This document shows positions 5,337-11,177 of a stretch of 11,177 nt of DNA, in pieces. The first letter of the stretch is position 1. Each line of letters starts with the position of its first letter. The stretch is from NCBI GenBank assembly GCA_031280855.1, contig JAITGH010000027.1:1-11177 (forward strand), written 5' to 3'. Both the position numbers and the translations under genes were made by a program. The DNA is from Oscillospiraceae bacterium (GTDB lineage Bacteria; Bacillota; Clostridia; Oscillospirales; Oscillospiraceae). The notes beneath the pieces were generated by a model. The model did not search any database. It worked only from the letters and a program-made list of their open reading frames with translations, and was not told where the DNA came from.

Positions 5337-6950
5337 ATGACACACGTAACATTCACGTTCGAGTCTGCGGCGGACGTCACGATCTCCGTTCAGCCGTCCG
5401 AGTCCATCCTCGAGTCTGCGCGTAAGGCAAACGTCGCGATCGACGCGCCCTGCAACGGCAACGGCAGCTGCAAGAAGTGCAAGGTCGAGCTTAACGGCGC
5501 GGAGGTGCTCGCATGTCTGACTTCGGTCGGCGCCGAGCCGATTACCGTACGCGTTCCCGATATCGCCGCCGCGTTCAAGTCGCGCATGAAGACTGCGGAT
5601 CTCTCCGATGAGCGTGAGCTATCGCTATTCCGCGAGACTCAGGCGAACCTGACGGAGTTCGGGCGCGATGAGCGCGTGGGGCTCGGGCTCGCGATTGACA
5701 TCGGGACGACAAGCGTCGCCGCCGCGATGGTAGACCTCGCCTCCGGCGAAGTCGTCGCGAAAGCGAGCGCGGGTAACGCGCAAATCCGCTACGGCGCGGA
5801 CGTCATTCACCGCATCGTCGAGGCCGAGAAGCCCGGAGGGCTGGCAACGCTCAACCGCGCAATCGTGCAGGATACGCTCGTCCCGCTTATCGCCGCGATG
5901 ACCGACGAGCCTCAGCGAATCGTTCGAGCCGTCGTCGCGGGGAACACCACGATGAACCACATATTTGCGAATGTGCCGCCGGACTCGATTCGGCTAGAGC
6001 CGTACGTTCCCGTTTGCTACGACTTCGAGCCGATGCGCGCCGACGCGCTTGGATTGCCGATCGCGCCGGACGCGGAGGTGCTGATCGCGCCGAACGCGGG
6101 CAGCTACGTCGGCGGCGATATCTCGGCGGGTACGCTTGCGTCGTTGTTATGGCGGCGTGAGGGCGATTACGCGCTGTTTTGCGACTTCGGGACGAATGGA
6201 GAGCTGGTATTCGGGAACAGCGAGTTCATGTTCACCTGCGCGTGTTCGGCGGGACCCGCGTTAGAGGGCGGCGAGATGAGCTGCGGTATGCGTGCGACCG
6301 ACGGCGCGATCGAGGCGTGCGCGATTGACCGCGAGACTCTCGAGCCGACTCTGACGGTAATCGGCGGCGGGAAGCCCGTCGGGATCTGCGGAAGCGGAAT
6401 CATCGACTCAATCGCGGAGATGCTCCGTTCCGGGATCCTCGATTCTCGCGGCAAGATCGCGGCGGACGGCTATCGCGTCAAGACCTCCGACATCGACGGC
6501 GTGAAGCGGTACGTACTCGCGTTCGATTGGGAGAGCGCGACGGGTCGCGAGATCGCGATAAGCGAGATCGACGCTGATAACTTCATGCGAGCGAAAGGCG
6601 CGATCTTCAGCGCGATCCGAACGATGCTGAACGCGGTCGACTTCACCGTCGACTCAATTTCGGAGGTTCTGGTCGCCGGAGGAATCGGAAGCGCGATCAA
6701 CTTTGAGAACGCGGTCTACGTCGGTATGCTGCCGGACATCGATCGTGCGAAGTTCCGCTACATCGGCAACACGTCGCTTGCGGGCGCGTACGCTATGCTG
6801 CTGTCTGACGCCGCAGCCGCGAAAGTTACGGAGCTTAAGGACGGTATGACGTACCTCGAACTAAGCTCCGAACCCGGATATATGGACGAGTTCGTCGCCG
6901 CGTGCTTCTTCCCGCATACGGACTCCAACCTTTTTCCAAGTGTGACTTGA
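5337..6950 (+). CDS. acsV: RACo-like reductive activator of the corrinoid iron-sulfur protein
   Basis: A 537-residue protein joining an N-terminal plant-type [2Fe-2S] ferredoxin domain to an ASKHA ATPase domain (DUF4445 family). Relatives use ATP to drive one electron onto inactive Co(II) of the CFeSP, returning it to Co(I). Cluster ligands: Cys39, Cys45, Cys48, Cys60 (CX5CX2CX11C). ASKHA elements in order: LAIDIGTTSVAAAMVDL (118-134), VVAGNTTMNHIF (199-210), APNAGSYVGGDISAG (251-265), CDFGTNGE (282-289), ICGSGIIDS (350-358), VLVAGGIGSA (444-453). AAGGGGG at 5322-5328 precedes the ATG. The Carboxydothermus RACo is, from memory, about 630 residues; here only about 40 residues separate the ferredoxin from the ASKHA core, so an intervening domain seems missing. 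Proximity to acsC, acsD and acsE supports CFeSP as the partner, although DUF4445 proteins also activate other corrinoid proteins. No clear plus-strand promoter was seen. Confidence 0.88.
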   Translation: MTHVTFTFESAADVTISVQPSESILESARKANVAIDAPCNGNGSCKKCKVELNGAEVLACLTSVGAEPITVRVPDIAAAFKSRMKTADLSDERELSLFRETQANLTEFGRDERVGLGLAIDIGTTSVAAAMVDLASGEVVAKASAGNAQIRYGADVIHRIVEAEKPGGLATLNRAIVQDTLVPLIAAMTDEPQRIVRAVVAGNTTMNHIFANVPPDSIRLEPYVPVCYDFEPMRADALGLPIAPDAEVLIAPNAGSYVGGDISAGTLASLLWRREGDYALFCDFGTNGELVFGNSEFMFTCACSAGPALEGGEMSCGMRATDGAIEACAIDRETLEPTLTVIGGGKPVGICGSGIIDSIAEMLRSGILDSRGKIAADGYRVKTSDIDGVKRYVLAFDWESATGREIAISEIDADNFMRAKGAIFSAIRTMLNAVDFTVDSISEVLVAGGIGSAINFENAVYVGMLPDIDRAKFRYIGNTSLAGAYAMLLSDAAAAKVTELKDGMTYLELSSEPGYMDEFVAACFFPHTDSNLFPSVT

Positions 6951-6975
6951 CAAATGCGCGAGAGTGTGATACAAT
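6947..6975 (+). promoter_or_regulatory. Consensus promoter-like sequence across the acsV/decarboxylase junction
   Basis: TTGACA (6947-6952), exactly 17 bases, then TACAAT (6970-6975) with an extended -10 TG (6967-6968). The -35 overlaps the acsV stop codon, and the -10 lies inside the first codons of the next gene. A transcript would start near 6982, after the ATG at 6954. It could serve the scf genes, or the downstream gene from a later start, or be fortuitous. Confidence 0.5.
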
Positions 6976-7967
6976 ACGGAATAGCAGAGGCGTTGCGGGC
7001 GAATGCGCGGTATCCACTGCACATGCCGGGTCACAAGCGGAACCCGAAGTACGCGCTTGAACCCGCGCTGTGGCAGGACGTTACGGAGATCGAGGGGCTC
7101 GACGACCTGCATAACGCGTCCGGAGTCATCGAGAGCGTTCAGACCCTTGCAGCCCGCGTTTACGGGGTTCCGCGCTCATTCTTGCTGGTCAATGGATCGA
7201 CGTGCGGTAACCTTGCCGCGATTCGCGCACTTGCGGAGCGTTACGGCGGCACTGAACTGGCAGTCGTCGGAGACGCGCACCGCAGCGTCGCTCACGCCGC
7301 CGAGTTATGCAACCTCACTCTCACGACGCCGGAACGCGCAACGGACGCGAGAGTCTGCGTCGCGACAAGCCCGTCGTACGAGGGCGTGACGCTCGACGTC
7401 GTCGCAATCTCCGCCGAGTGTGAGCGTCGCGGACTCGCACTGCACGTAGACTCCGCGCACGGCGCTCACCTCGGGTTCAACGAGTACTTTCCGCCGAACG
7501 CCGCGACGCTCGGCGCGGTAACCGTCGTCGAAAGCTTGCACAAGACGTTACCCGCGCTCGGGCAGACCTCCGTACTGCACCTGTGCTCCGACGCTCTGGA
7601 GCCCCGGCGATTGCAACGGCAGCTTGACGTCTTCCAGACCTCCAGCCCGTCGTACGTACTACTGGCAAGCGCGGAACACTGCTTACGCCTATTGGAGCGC
7701 GATGGCGTGCGCCTATTCGCGGACTTCGCCGAACGGCTCCGCCGCTTTTACGCGTCGGTGGAGCGCGTTGCGAGCGTGCGGCAACCCTCACGAGGGCTCG
7801 ACCCGTCGAAGATACTGCTGCGCGGCGGCTCGGCTCCGGATCTCTTGCGCCGCAACGGCTTCGAGCCGGAGCGCGTGACCCTCGACGGGACTCTTCTGCT
7901 CACCTCATTCTGCGATGAGGACGAAATCTTCCAAAAACTGTCAACCCTACTATTAAAAGGAGCGTAA
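6954..7967 (+). CDS. PLP-dependent enzyme of the Orn/Lys/Arg decarboxylase fold, short form
   Basis: A fold-type I PLP enzyme of 337 residues. Signature segments: HMPGHKRN (23-30), the VNGST loop (79-83), GDAHRSV (106-112, with a His likely to stack on PLP), HVDSAHGAHLGF (164-175, Asp166 facing the PLP nitrogen), and ESLHKTLPALGQ (193-204) with Lys197 as the Schiff-base lysine. Relatives such as the YaaO/SpeA-like decarboxylases of Firmicutes are usually about 450-490 residues, so the C-terminal substrate-specificity domain is strongly shortened and the substrate cannot be predicted. The ATG lies three bases after the acsV stop with no Shine-Dalgarno, suggesting coupled translation; residues 1-22 resemble the usual family N-terminus, which supports this start. 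Its last codons contain the AAAAGGAG that serves the SCIFF gene. Confidence 0.85.
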   Translation: MRESVIQYGIAEALRANARYPLHMPGHKRNPKYALEPALWQDVTEIEGLDDLHNASGVIESVQTLAARVYGVPRSFLLVNGSTCGNLAAIRALAERYGGTELAVVGDAHRSVAHAAELCNLTLTTPERATDARVCVATSPSYEGVTLDVVAISAECERRGLALHVDSAHGAHLGFNEYFPPNAATLGAVTVVESLHKTLPALGQTSVLHLCSDALEPRRLQRQLDVFQTSSPSYVLLASAEHCLRLLERDGVRLFADFAERLRRFYASVERVASVRQPSRGLDPSKILLRGGSAPDLLRRNGFEPERVTLDGTLLLTSFCDEDEIFQKLSTLLLKGA

Positions 7968-7969
7968 CC

Positions 7970-8119
7970 ATGAACAAGCACATTACCACACTGAAGACGC
8001 GGGAGCTATGCGCGGAGAAAGGCGGCTGCGGCGAGTGCCAGACCTCGTGCCAGAGCGCGTGCAAGACCTCCTGCGGGGTCGCGAATCAACCGTGCGAAGC
8101 CGCGAAGTCGGACGAGTAA
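7970..8119 (+). CDS. scfA: SCIFF peptide precursor (ribosomal peptide with thioether crosslinks)
   Basis: A 49-residue precursor of the SCIFF family (six cysteines in forty-five residues), recognised by the nearly invariant core from Cys20 to Cys35 (pattern C-GE-C-QTS-C-QSA-C-KTS-C) and the following NQPC (Cys42). The maturase next door would link a cysteine to a threonine side chain in this core through a thioether. The leader (MNKHITTLKTREL) is of the usual type. There are seven cysteines: the extra one is Cys14 in the leader-core junction, in addition to Cys20, 23, 27, 31, 35 and 42. AAAAGGAG at 7956-7963 lies six bases before the ATG. The stop TAA abuts the GTG start of the maturase. The biological role of SCIFF peptides is not established. 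Confidence 0.95.
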   Translation: MNKHITTLKTRELCAEKGGCGECQTSCQSACKTSCGVANQPCEAAKSDE

Positions 8120-9436
8120 GTGACGCACATCTACAAATTCGGAGAGCGCAACGTCGTGCTGGACTGCAACAGCGGAGCGATCCACGCTTGCAACGACGTC
8201 GCCTCCTCGATTATCGCGCTGCGTGAGCGTCACGACGCGCACCGCACTCTCACGCTGACGCTTGAGCAGTTCCCGGGCGCAGATCCGTCCGAGCTTGCGG
8301 AGATTCTTGCGGAGGTCGAGTCGCTCGCCGCGTCCGGGCTTCTCTACGCGCCTGAACCCGACGCGGTCAAGCTTGCGCCCGACGGCTCCGGCGTCGTCAA
8401 GGCGTTATGCCTGAACGTCAGCCATGCGTGCAATCTGACGTGCGAGTACTGCTTCGCGCACCAAGCGACTGACGAGGACTCGCTGATGAGCGTTGACGTC
8501 GGCGTTGCCGCAATCGACTTCCTCATTCGGAACTCCGGGACGCGGCGCAACCTGGAGGTCGACTTCTTCGGCGGCGAACCGCTGCTTAACCTCGACGTCG
8601 TCAAGCGAGTCGTCGCGTACGCCCGCGAAGCGGAACGCAATCGCGGCAAAAATTTCCGATTCACGCTTACAACGAACGGGCTATTGCTTGACGACGCGTT
8701 TGCGGAGTTCGCGAACGCGGAGCTTGCGAACGTCGTGCTGAGCCTTGACGGTCGGCGCGAGGTTCACGACCGGTTCCGGTGCGGCAGTTACGACGCGGTC
8801 GCGCCGAAGATTCAGCGATTCGTGGAAGCGCGGGGAGCGCGTCAGTACTACATTCGCGGTACGTTCACGCGTGCGAACACGGACTTCACGGAGGATCTGC
8901 TGCATATGCGGAGCCTCGGGCTGCGGAAGCTGTCGATGGAGCCGGTCGTATGCGGAGACTCCGCGCCGTACGCGCTGCGAGAGTGCGACGTTCCGTCGGT
9001 CGTTGCGGAGTATGAGCGGCTCGTCAGCTTGCTGGACGGCGCGGACTGGGACTTCTACCACTACAACCTCGACTTGGAGAATGGGCCGTGCCTGAAGAAG
9101 CGCGTCACGGGTTGCGGCAGCGGTACGGAGTACCTCGCGGTCACGCCGGACGGTGCGTTGTACCCGTGTCATCAGTTCGTCGGCGACCCGGAGTACGCGA
9201 TGGGCAACGTCTTCGACGGAGTGACGCGGCCGGAGCTTCGCGATCGCTTCGCGTGTCGGAACGTGCTCACGCTGCCCGATTGCGCCGAGTGCTGGGCGCG
9301 GCTCTGGTGCGCCGGAGGTTGCGCGGCGAACTCGCTCCACGCCTCCGGCGATATCGAAGGCTCGTACACGCTCGGGTGCACGTTGTTCAAGAAGCGGCTC
9401 GAGTGCGCGATCGCGCTCAAGCTTGCCACTGCGTAA
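8120..9436 (+). CDS. scfB: SCIFF radical SAM maturase (thioether-forming SPASM-type enzyme)
   Basis: A 438-residue radical S-adenosylmethionine enzyme that modifies the SCIFF peptide. An N-terminal peptide-recognition domain (about residues 1-80) is followed by the radical SAM core with Cys104, Cys108 and Cys111 (HACNLTCEYCF), the SAM-contacting FFGGEPL (149-155), and a Cys-rich SPASM/twitch region (Cys324, 332, 350, 379, 388, 391, 397, 401, 420) expected to hold two auxiliary [4Fe-4S] clusters. Length and motif order match the characterised CteB-type maturase. The start is a GTG directly after the scfA stop (TAA-GTG, no gap) with only a weak GGA/GAG upstream, implying coupling to scfA. The last 20 bases overlap the convergent cca gene. 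Confidence 0.95.
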   Translation: MTHIYKFGERNVVLDCNSGAIHACNDVASSIIALRERHDAHRTLTLTLEQFPGADPSELAEILAEVESLAASGLLYAPEPDAVKLAPDGSGVVKALCLNVSHACNLTCEYCFAHQATDEDSLMSVDVGVAAIDFLIRNSGTRRNLEVDFFGGEPLLNLDVVKRVVAYAREAERNRGKNFRFTLTTNGLLLDDAFAEFANAELANVVLSLDGRREVHDRFRCGSYDAVAPKIQRFVEARGARQYYIRGTFTRANTDFTEDLLHMRSLGLRKLSMEPVVCGDSAPYALRECDVPSVVAEYERLVSLLDGADWDFYHYNLDLENGPCLKKRVTGCGSGTEYLAVTPDGALYPCHQFVGDPEYAMGNVFDGVTRPELRDRFACRNVLTLPDCAECWARLWCAGGCAANSLHASGDIEGSYTLGCTLFKKRLECAIALKLATA

Positions 9437-10550
9437 GTGCCTGAAGCAGCGAGTCGCGCTCGTTGGGAAGCGCCCCGTGCGCGACGGCTTCAAGCGTCGC
9501 TTGAAGCGCGTTGCCGACGGCTTTGCCGGAAAGTCCCAGCCTTACCGCGTCGCCGCCGTCAACCGCAAGGCGTGCAAGCGTGAAGCAGCGACCATCGGCG
9601 AGCAATGCGTCAAGCTCCGCAAGCGTAGCCGCAACGGGCTCACCGAGCGCGTCGCGCAGCCGCAGACTTCGCCGAACCGCGTCCGCGTCGCCGTAGCGCA
9701 GCAATAGCTCGACCGCCGTGCCGTCGTCGCTCATGATTGAGCGCACTCGGCGAATTGAGCGAGCGTCCGCGTTAGAGAACCGCAGTCTTCGCAGGATCGC
9801 GTCCGCGTCCGTATTCAGCGTGAGCGTCGCGACGCGCTCCTCGAGCCGCTCGCCCTCGACTGCGTGAGGCTCCGCGCCAAGTACGACGCGAAGCGGCTCC
9901 GGGAACTCTCGCGTTACGCGCTTCACTCCCGCGCCGAGCAACAGCTTGCACAGCTCCGAGCGCACTCGCTCTGCGGAGATCATGCGCAGAAGCTCGCACT
10001 TGCGCCGAATGGAGTCGGCGAGCGATGGCTCGACCCTGAAGTCGAGCTGAGACGCGAACCGCAACGCTCGCAGGATTCGCAGCGCGTCCTCGGTAAGTCT
10101 CGCGTCCGCGTCTCCGACGGCGCGAATGACGCGGCGTTGGAGGTCGGCTTGACCGCCGTGCAAGTCGATCAGCCCGCGATCCGGGTGGTATGCCATCGCG
10201 TTGATGGTGAAGTCGCGGCGGGCCAGATCGTCCGCAAGCTCCCGCGTGAACGTGACCGCGTTGGGGCGGCGGTGATCCGCGTACTCGCCGTCGACGCGAA
10301 ACGTGGTGACCTCGACGGGCATACCGCCGCAAACGGCGGTGATCGTGCCGTGGCGAAGCCCGGTATCGTGCGTGGTGAACGCGTGTAACGCGTGCTTCGA
10401 TTCGTCCGGCGTTGCAGAGGTCGCGACGTCCCAATCCACGGGCGTCGAGCCGCGCACGCTATCGCGGACGCAACCTCCAACCAAGTACGCGTCGTGACCC
10501 GCGTCGTTCAGTGCGCGTATCAGCTCGAGTACGCGTTCATCAATCAGCAT
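9417..10550 (-). CDS. cca: CCA-adding tRNA nucleotidyltransferase (class II)
   Basis: This enzyme adds or repairs the 3'-terminal CCA of tRNAs. The 377-residue product shows the class II nucleotidyltransferase head: GGCVRDSVRG (25-34) and the metal-binding DWD (Asp39, Asp41), then VTTFRVDGEY (81-90), RRDFTINAMAY (111-121) and EDALRILRALRF (154-165), followed by the helical neck and body. The frame is open further upstream to 10640, but that extension is translated from the mobile element. The ATG at 10550 gives the family-typical MLIDERVLELIRAL start. No Shine-Dalgarno precedes it, and the promoter's -10 box ends six bases before the A of this ATG, so the mRNA is predicted to be leaderless. 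The 3' end overlaps scfB by 20 bases on the opposite strand. CCA-adding versus A-adding-only activity cannot be told from sequence alone. Confidence 0.93.
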   Translation of the reverse strand: MLIDERVLELIRALNDAGHDAYLVGGCVRDSVRGSTPVDWDVATSATPDESKHALHAFTTHDTGLRHGTITAVCGGMPVEVTTFRVDGEYADHRRPNAVTFTRELADDLARRDFTINAMAYHPDRGLIDLHGGQADLQRRVIRAVGDADARLTEDALRILRALRFASQLDFRVEPSLADSIRRKCELLRMISAERVRSELCKLLLGAGVKRVTREFPEPLRVVLGAEPHAVEGERLEERVATLTLNTDADAILRRLRFSNADARSIRRVRSIMSDDGTAVELLLRYGDADAVRRSLRLRDALGEPVAATLAELDALLADGRCFTLARLAVDGGDAVRLGLSGKAVGNALQATLEAVAHGALPNERDSLLQALTQWQA

Positions 10551-10556
10551 GGAGCA

Positions 10557-10585
10557 AGTGTAGCACATCGGTGCGCGGTTGTCAA
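10557..10585 (-). promoter_or_regulatory. Promoter of cca, predicting a leaderless transcript
   Basis: On the minus strand: perfect TTGACA (10580-10585), 17-base spacer, then TACACT (10557-10562) with an extended -10 TG. Six bases separate the -10 from the ATG at 10550, placing +1 on the start codon. One base separates the -35 from the end of the mobile element (10587). Confidence 0.75.
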
Positions 10586-10586
10586 T

Positions 10587-10688
10587 GGTAATGCCATAAA
10601 TTTGTGTATTACTTCGTCTGCCTCCCTTGCAGTATCGCATACAGCGGCGGTCGTTATCCTCGTACTACAACAAATTTCTGACAATACC
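10587..10688 (-). mobile_element. MITE-like inverted-repeat element, copy 2 (102 bp)
   Basis: Inverted copy of the element at 2151-2291. Read on the minus strand it opens with GGTATTGTCAGAAATTTG and closes ATTTATGGCATTACC, and its two ends are again imperfect inverted repeats of each other. It has only 8 bases (10631-10638) where copy 1 has 47. The flanks TGTCAAT (10580-10586) and TGTTAAT (10689-10695) match at 6 of 7 positions and may be a target duplication; the left one coincides with the cca -35 box. It separates the divergent cca and nrdG genes. Confidence 0.75.
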
Positions 10689-10728
10689 TGTTAATAGGTT
10701 CTTAGACCCGACGGAGGAGGCGAATGGA

Positions 10729-11177
10729 ATGCGGATAGCCGATGTTAGCGACGACAGCATCGTTGACGGGCCGGGAATGCGGTTCGTCGTATTCACGCAG
10801 GGTTGTATTCGACTGTGTCCGGAGTGCCATAACCCTCAAACGCAGAGCATGGACGGCGGGCGCGACGCTTCGGTGGACGAACTTTTCGAGCGCGTGCGAA
10901 GTAACCCGCTATGCTCCGGCTTGACGCTGTCCGGCGGGGAGCCGTTCGCGCAACCGGGCGAGTGCGCGGAACTCGCCCGGCGCGTACGCGGGATCGGCAA
11001 GTCCGTCTGGTGCTTCTCCGGCTATCGTCTGGAGGAACTTGAGGATACCGCGAATATACCGCGCACCGTCGCGGTAAAGCGTCGCCGCCGTACGAAGCTC
11101 GATCAGCACGACCCGGGGTTCCTCGACGGGCAGCTGGTCATCGAGAACGATCTCGGCGCGCACGTTGACCCGCGTGA
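10729..11177 (+). CDS. nrdG: Anaerobic ribonucleotide reductase activating protein (partial, runs off the right edge)
   Basis: The first 149 residues of an NrdG-type radical SAM activase, which installs the glycyl radical on the class III ribonucleotide reductase NrdD. Visible signatures: SIVDGPGMR (10-18), TQGCIRLCPECHNPQT (23-38) with cluster ligands Cys26, Cys30, Cys33, and SGGEPF (68-73). After the SGYRLEEL segment comes an unusually basic stretch containing RRRR, then LDGQLVIENDL, which aligns with the usual LVDG-x-F region, so the frame appears intact to the edge. GGAGGAGG (10713-10720) lies eight bases before the ATG at 10729. An ATG five bases earlier hits a stop after four codons. 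The visible length is close to the family's full length, so few residues are missing. Confidence 0.88.
   Translation, partial: MRIADVSDDSIVDGPGMRFVVFTQGCIRLCPECHNPQTQSMDGGRDASVDELFERVRSNPLCSGLTLSGGEPFAQPGECAELARRVRGIGKSVWCFSGYRLEELEDTANIPRTVAVKRRRRTKLDQHDPGFLDGQLVIENDLGAHVDPR

Noticed and set aside
8008..8226. Alternative frame across scfA and the start of scfB
   Set aside because: It overlaps the clearly recognised SCIFF peptide and its maturase in another frame and resembles nothing.
9864..10388. Plus-strand open frame (174 codons) opposite cca
   Set aside because: It is antisense to a gene with complete nucleotidyltransferase motifs and has no supporting signal.
10551..10640. N-terminal extension of the CCA enzyme
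   Set aside because: The extension is translated from the mobile element and the promoter, and the family N-terminus fits the ATG at 10550.
11041..11177. Possible frameshift in the distal part of nrdG
   Set aside because: The basic RRRR stretch looked odd, but the same frame resumes the family-like LDGQLVIENDL segment, and the other two frames give stops or unrelated sequence.

Overview
The window looks like a piece of a chromosome from an anaerobic, probably uncultured member of the Clostridia (Bacillota). The evidence is a Wood-Ljungdahl (acetyl-CoA) carbonyl-branch cluster, a SCIFF peptide with its radical-SAM maturase (a pair typical of Clostridia), an anaerobic ribonucleotide reductase activase, strong AGGAGG-type ribosome binding sites, and sigma-A-like promoters with 17-bp spacers and extended -10 (TGn) boxes. 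The coding DNA is GC-rich; the first ~340 bases are conspicuously AT-rich.

Layout. (1) 1-353: the first 19 codons of a minus-strand transposase-like gene run off the left edge. A non-coding stretch follows (59-353), holding two divergent promoters: one for the transposase (113-141) and one for the acs operon (284-312). I saw no recognisable riboswitch there. (2) 354-4759, plus strand: CooC/AcsF nickel-insertion ATPase, acsD and acsC (the two subunits of the corrinoid iron-sulfur protein, CFeSP), acsE (methyl-H4folate:CFeSP methyltransferase), and a 62-residue two-helix membrane protein. The acsD-acsC gap is occupied by a small mobile element. A strong hairpin at 4764-4806 closes the region from both sides. 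(3) 4822-5323, minus strand: two tandem 69-residue paralogous genes of unknown function under one consensus promoter. (4) 5337-9436, plus strand: the ASKHA/ferredoxin-type reductive activator of CFeSP (RACo-like), a short Orn/Lys/Arg-decarboxylase-fold PLP enzyme, the SCIFF peptide and the SCIFF maturase, with gaps of 3, 2 and 0 bases. (5) 9417-10585, minus strand: CCA tRNA nucleotidyltransferase, converging on and overlapping the maturase by 20 bases, from a promoter that predicts a leaderless mRNA. (6) 10587-10688: a second copy of the small mobile element in opposite orientation. (7) 10729-11177: an NrdG-type activase running off the right edge.

How the genes fit together: AcsE moves the methyl group from methyl-tetrahydrofolate to the cobalt of AcsC/AcsD. 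The RACo-like protein would re-reduce inactivated Co(II) in an ATP-dependent way, and CooC/AcsF prepares the nickel-containing CODH/ACS. The catalytic CODH/ACS subunits (acsA, acsB) are not in this window and do not directly precede cooC, so the pathway is split or continues elsewhere.

The least explained items are the tandem 69-residue paralogues (near-identical ends, almost unrelated middles, nested start sites) and the 102/141-bp inverted-repeat element, one copy of which abuts the -35 box of the leaderless cca promoter.
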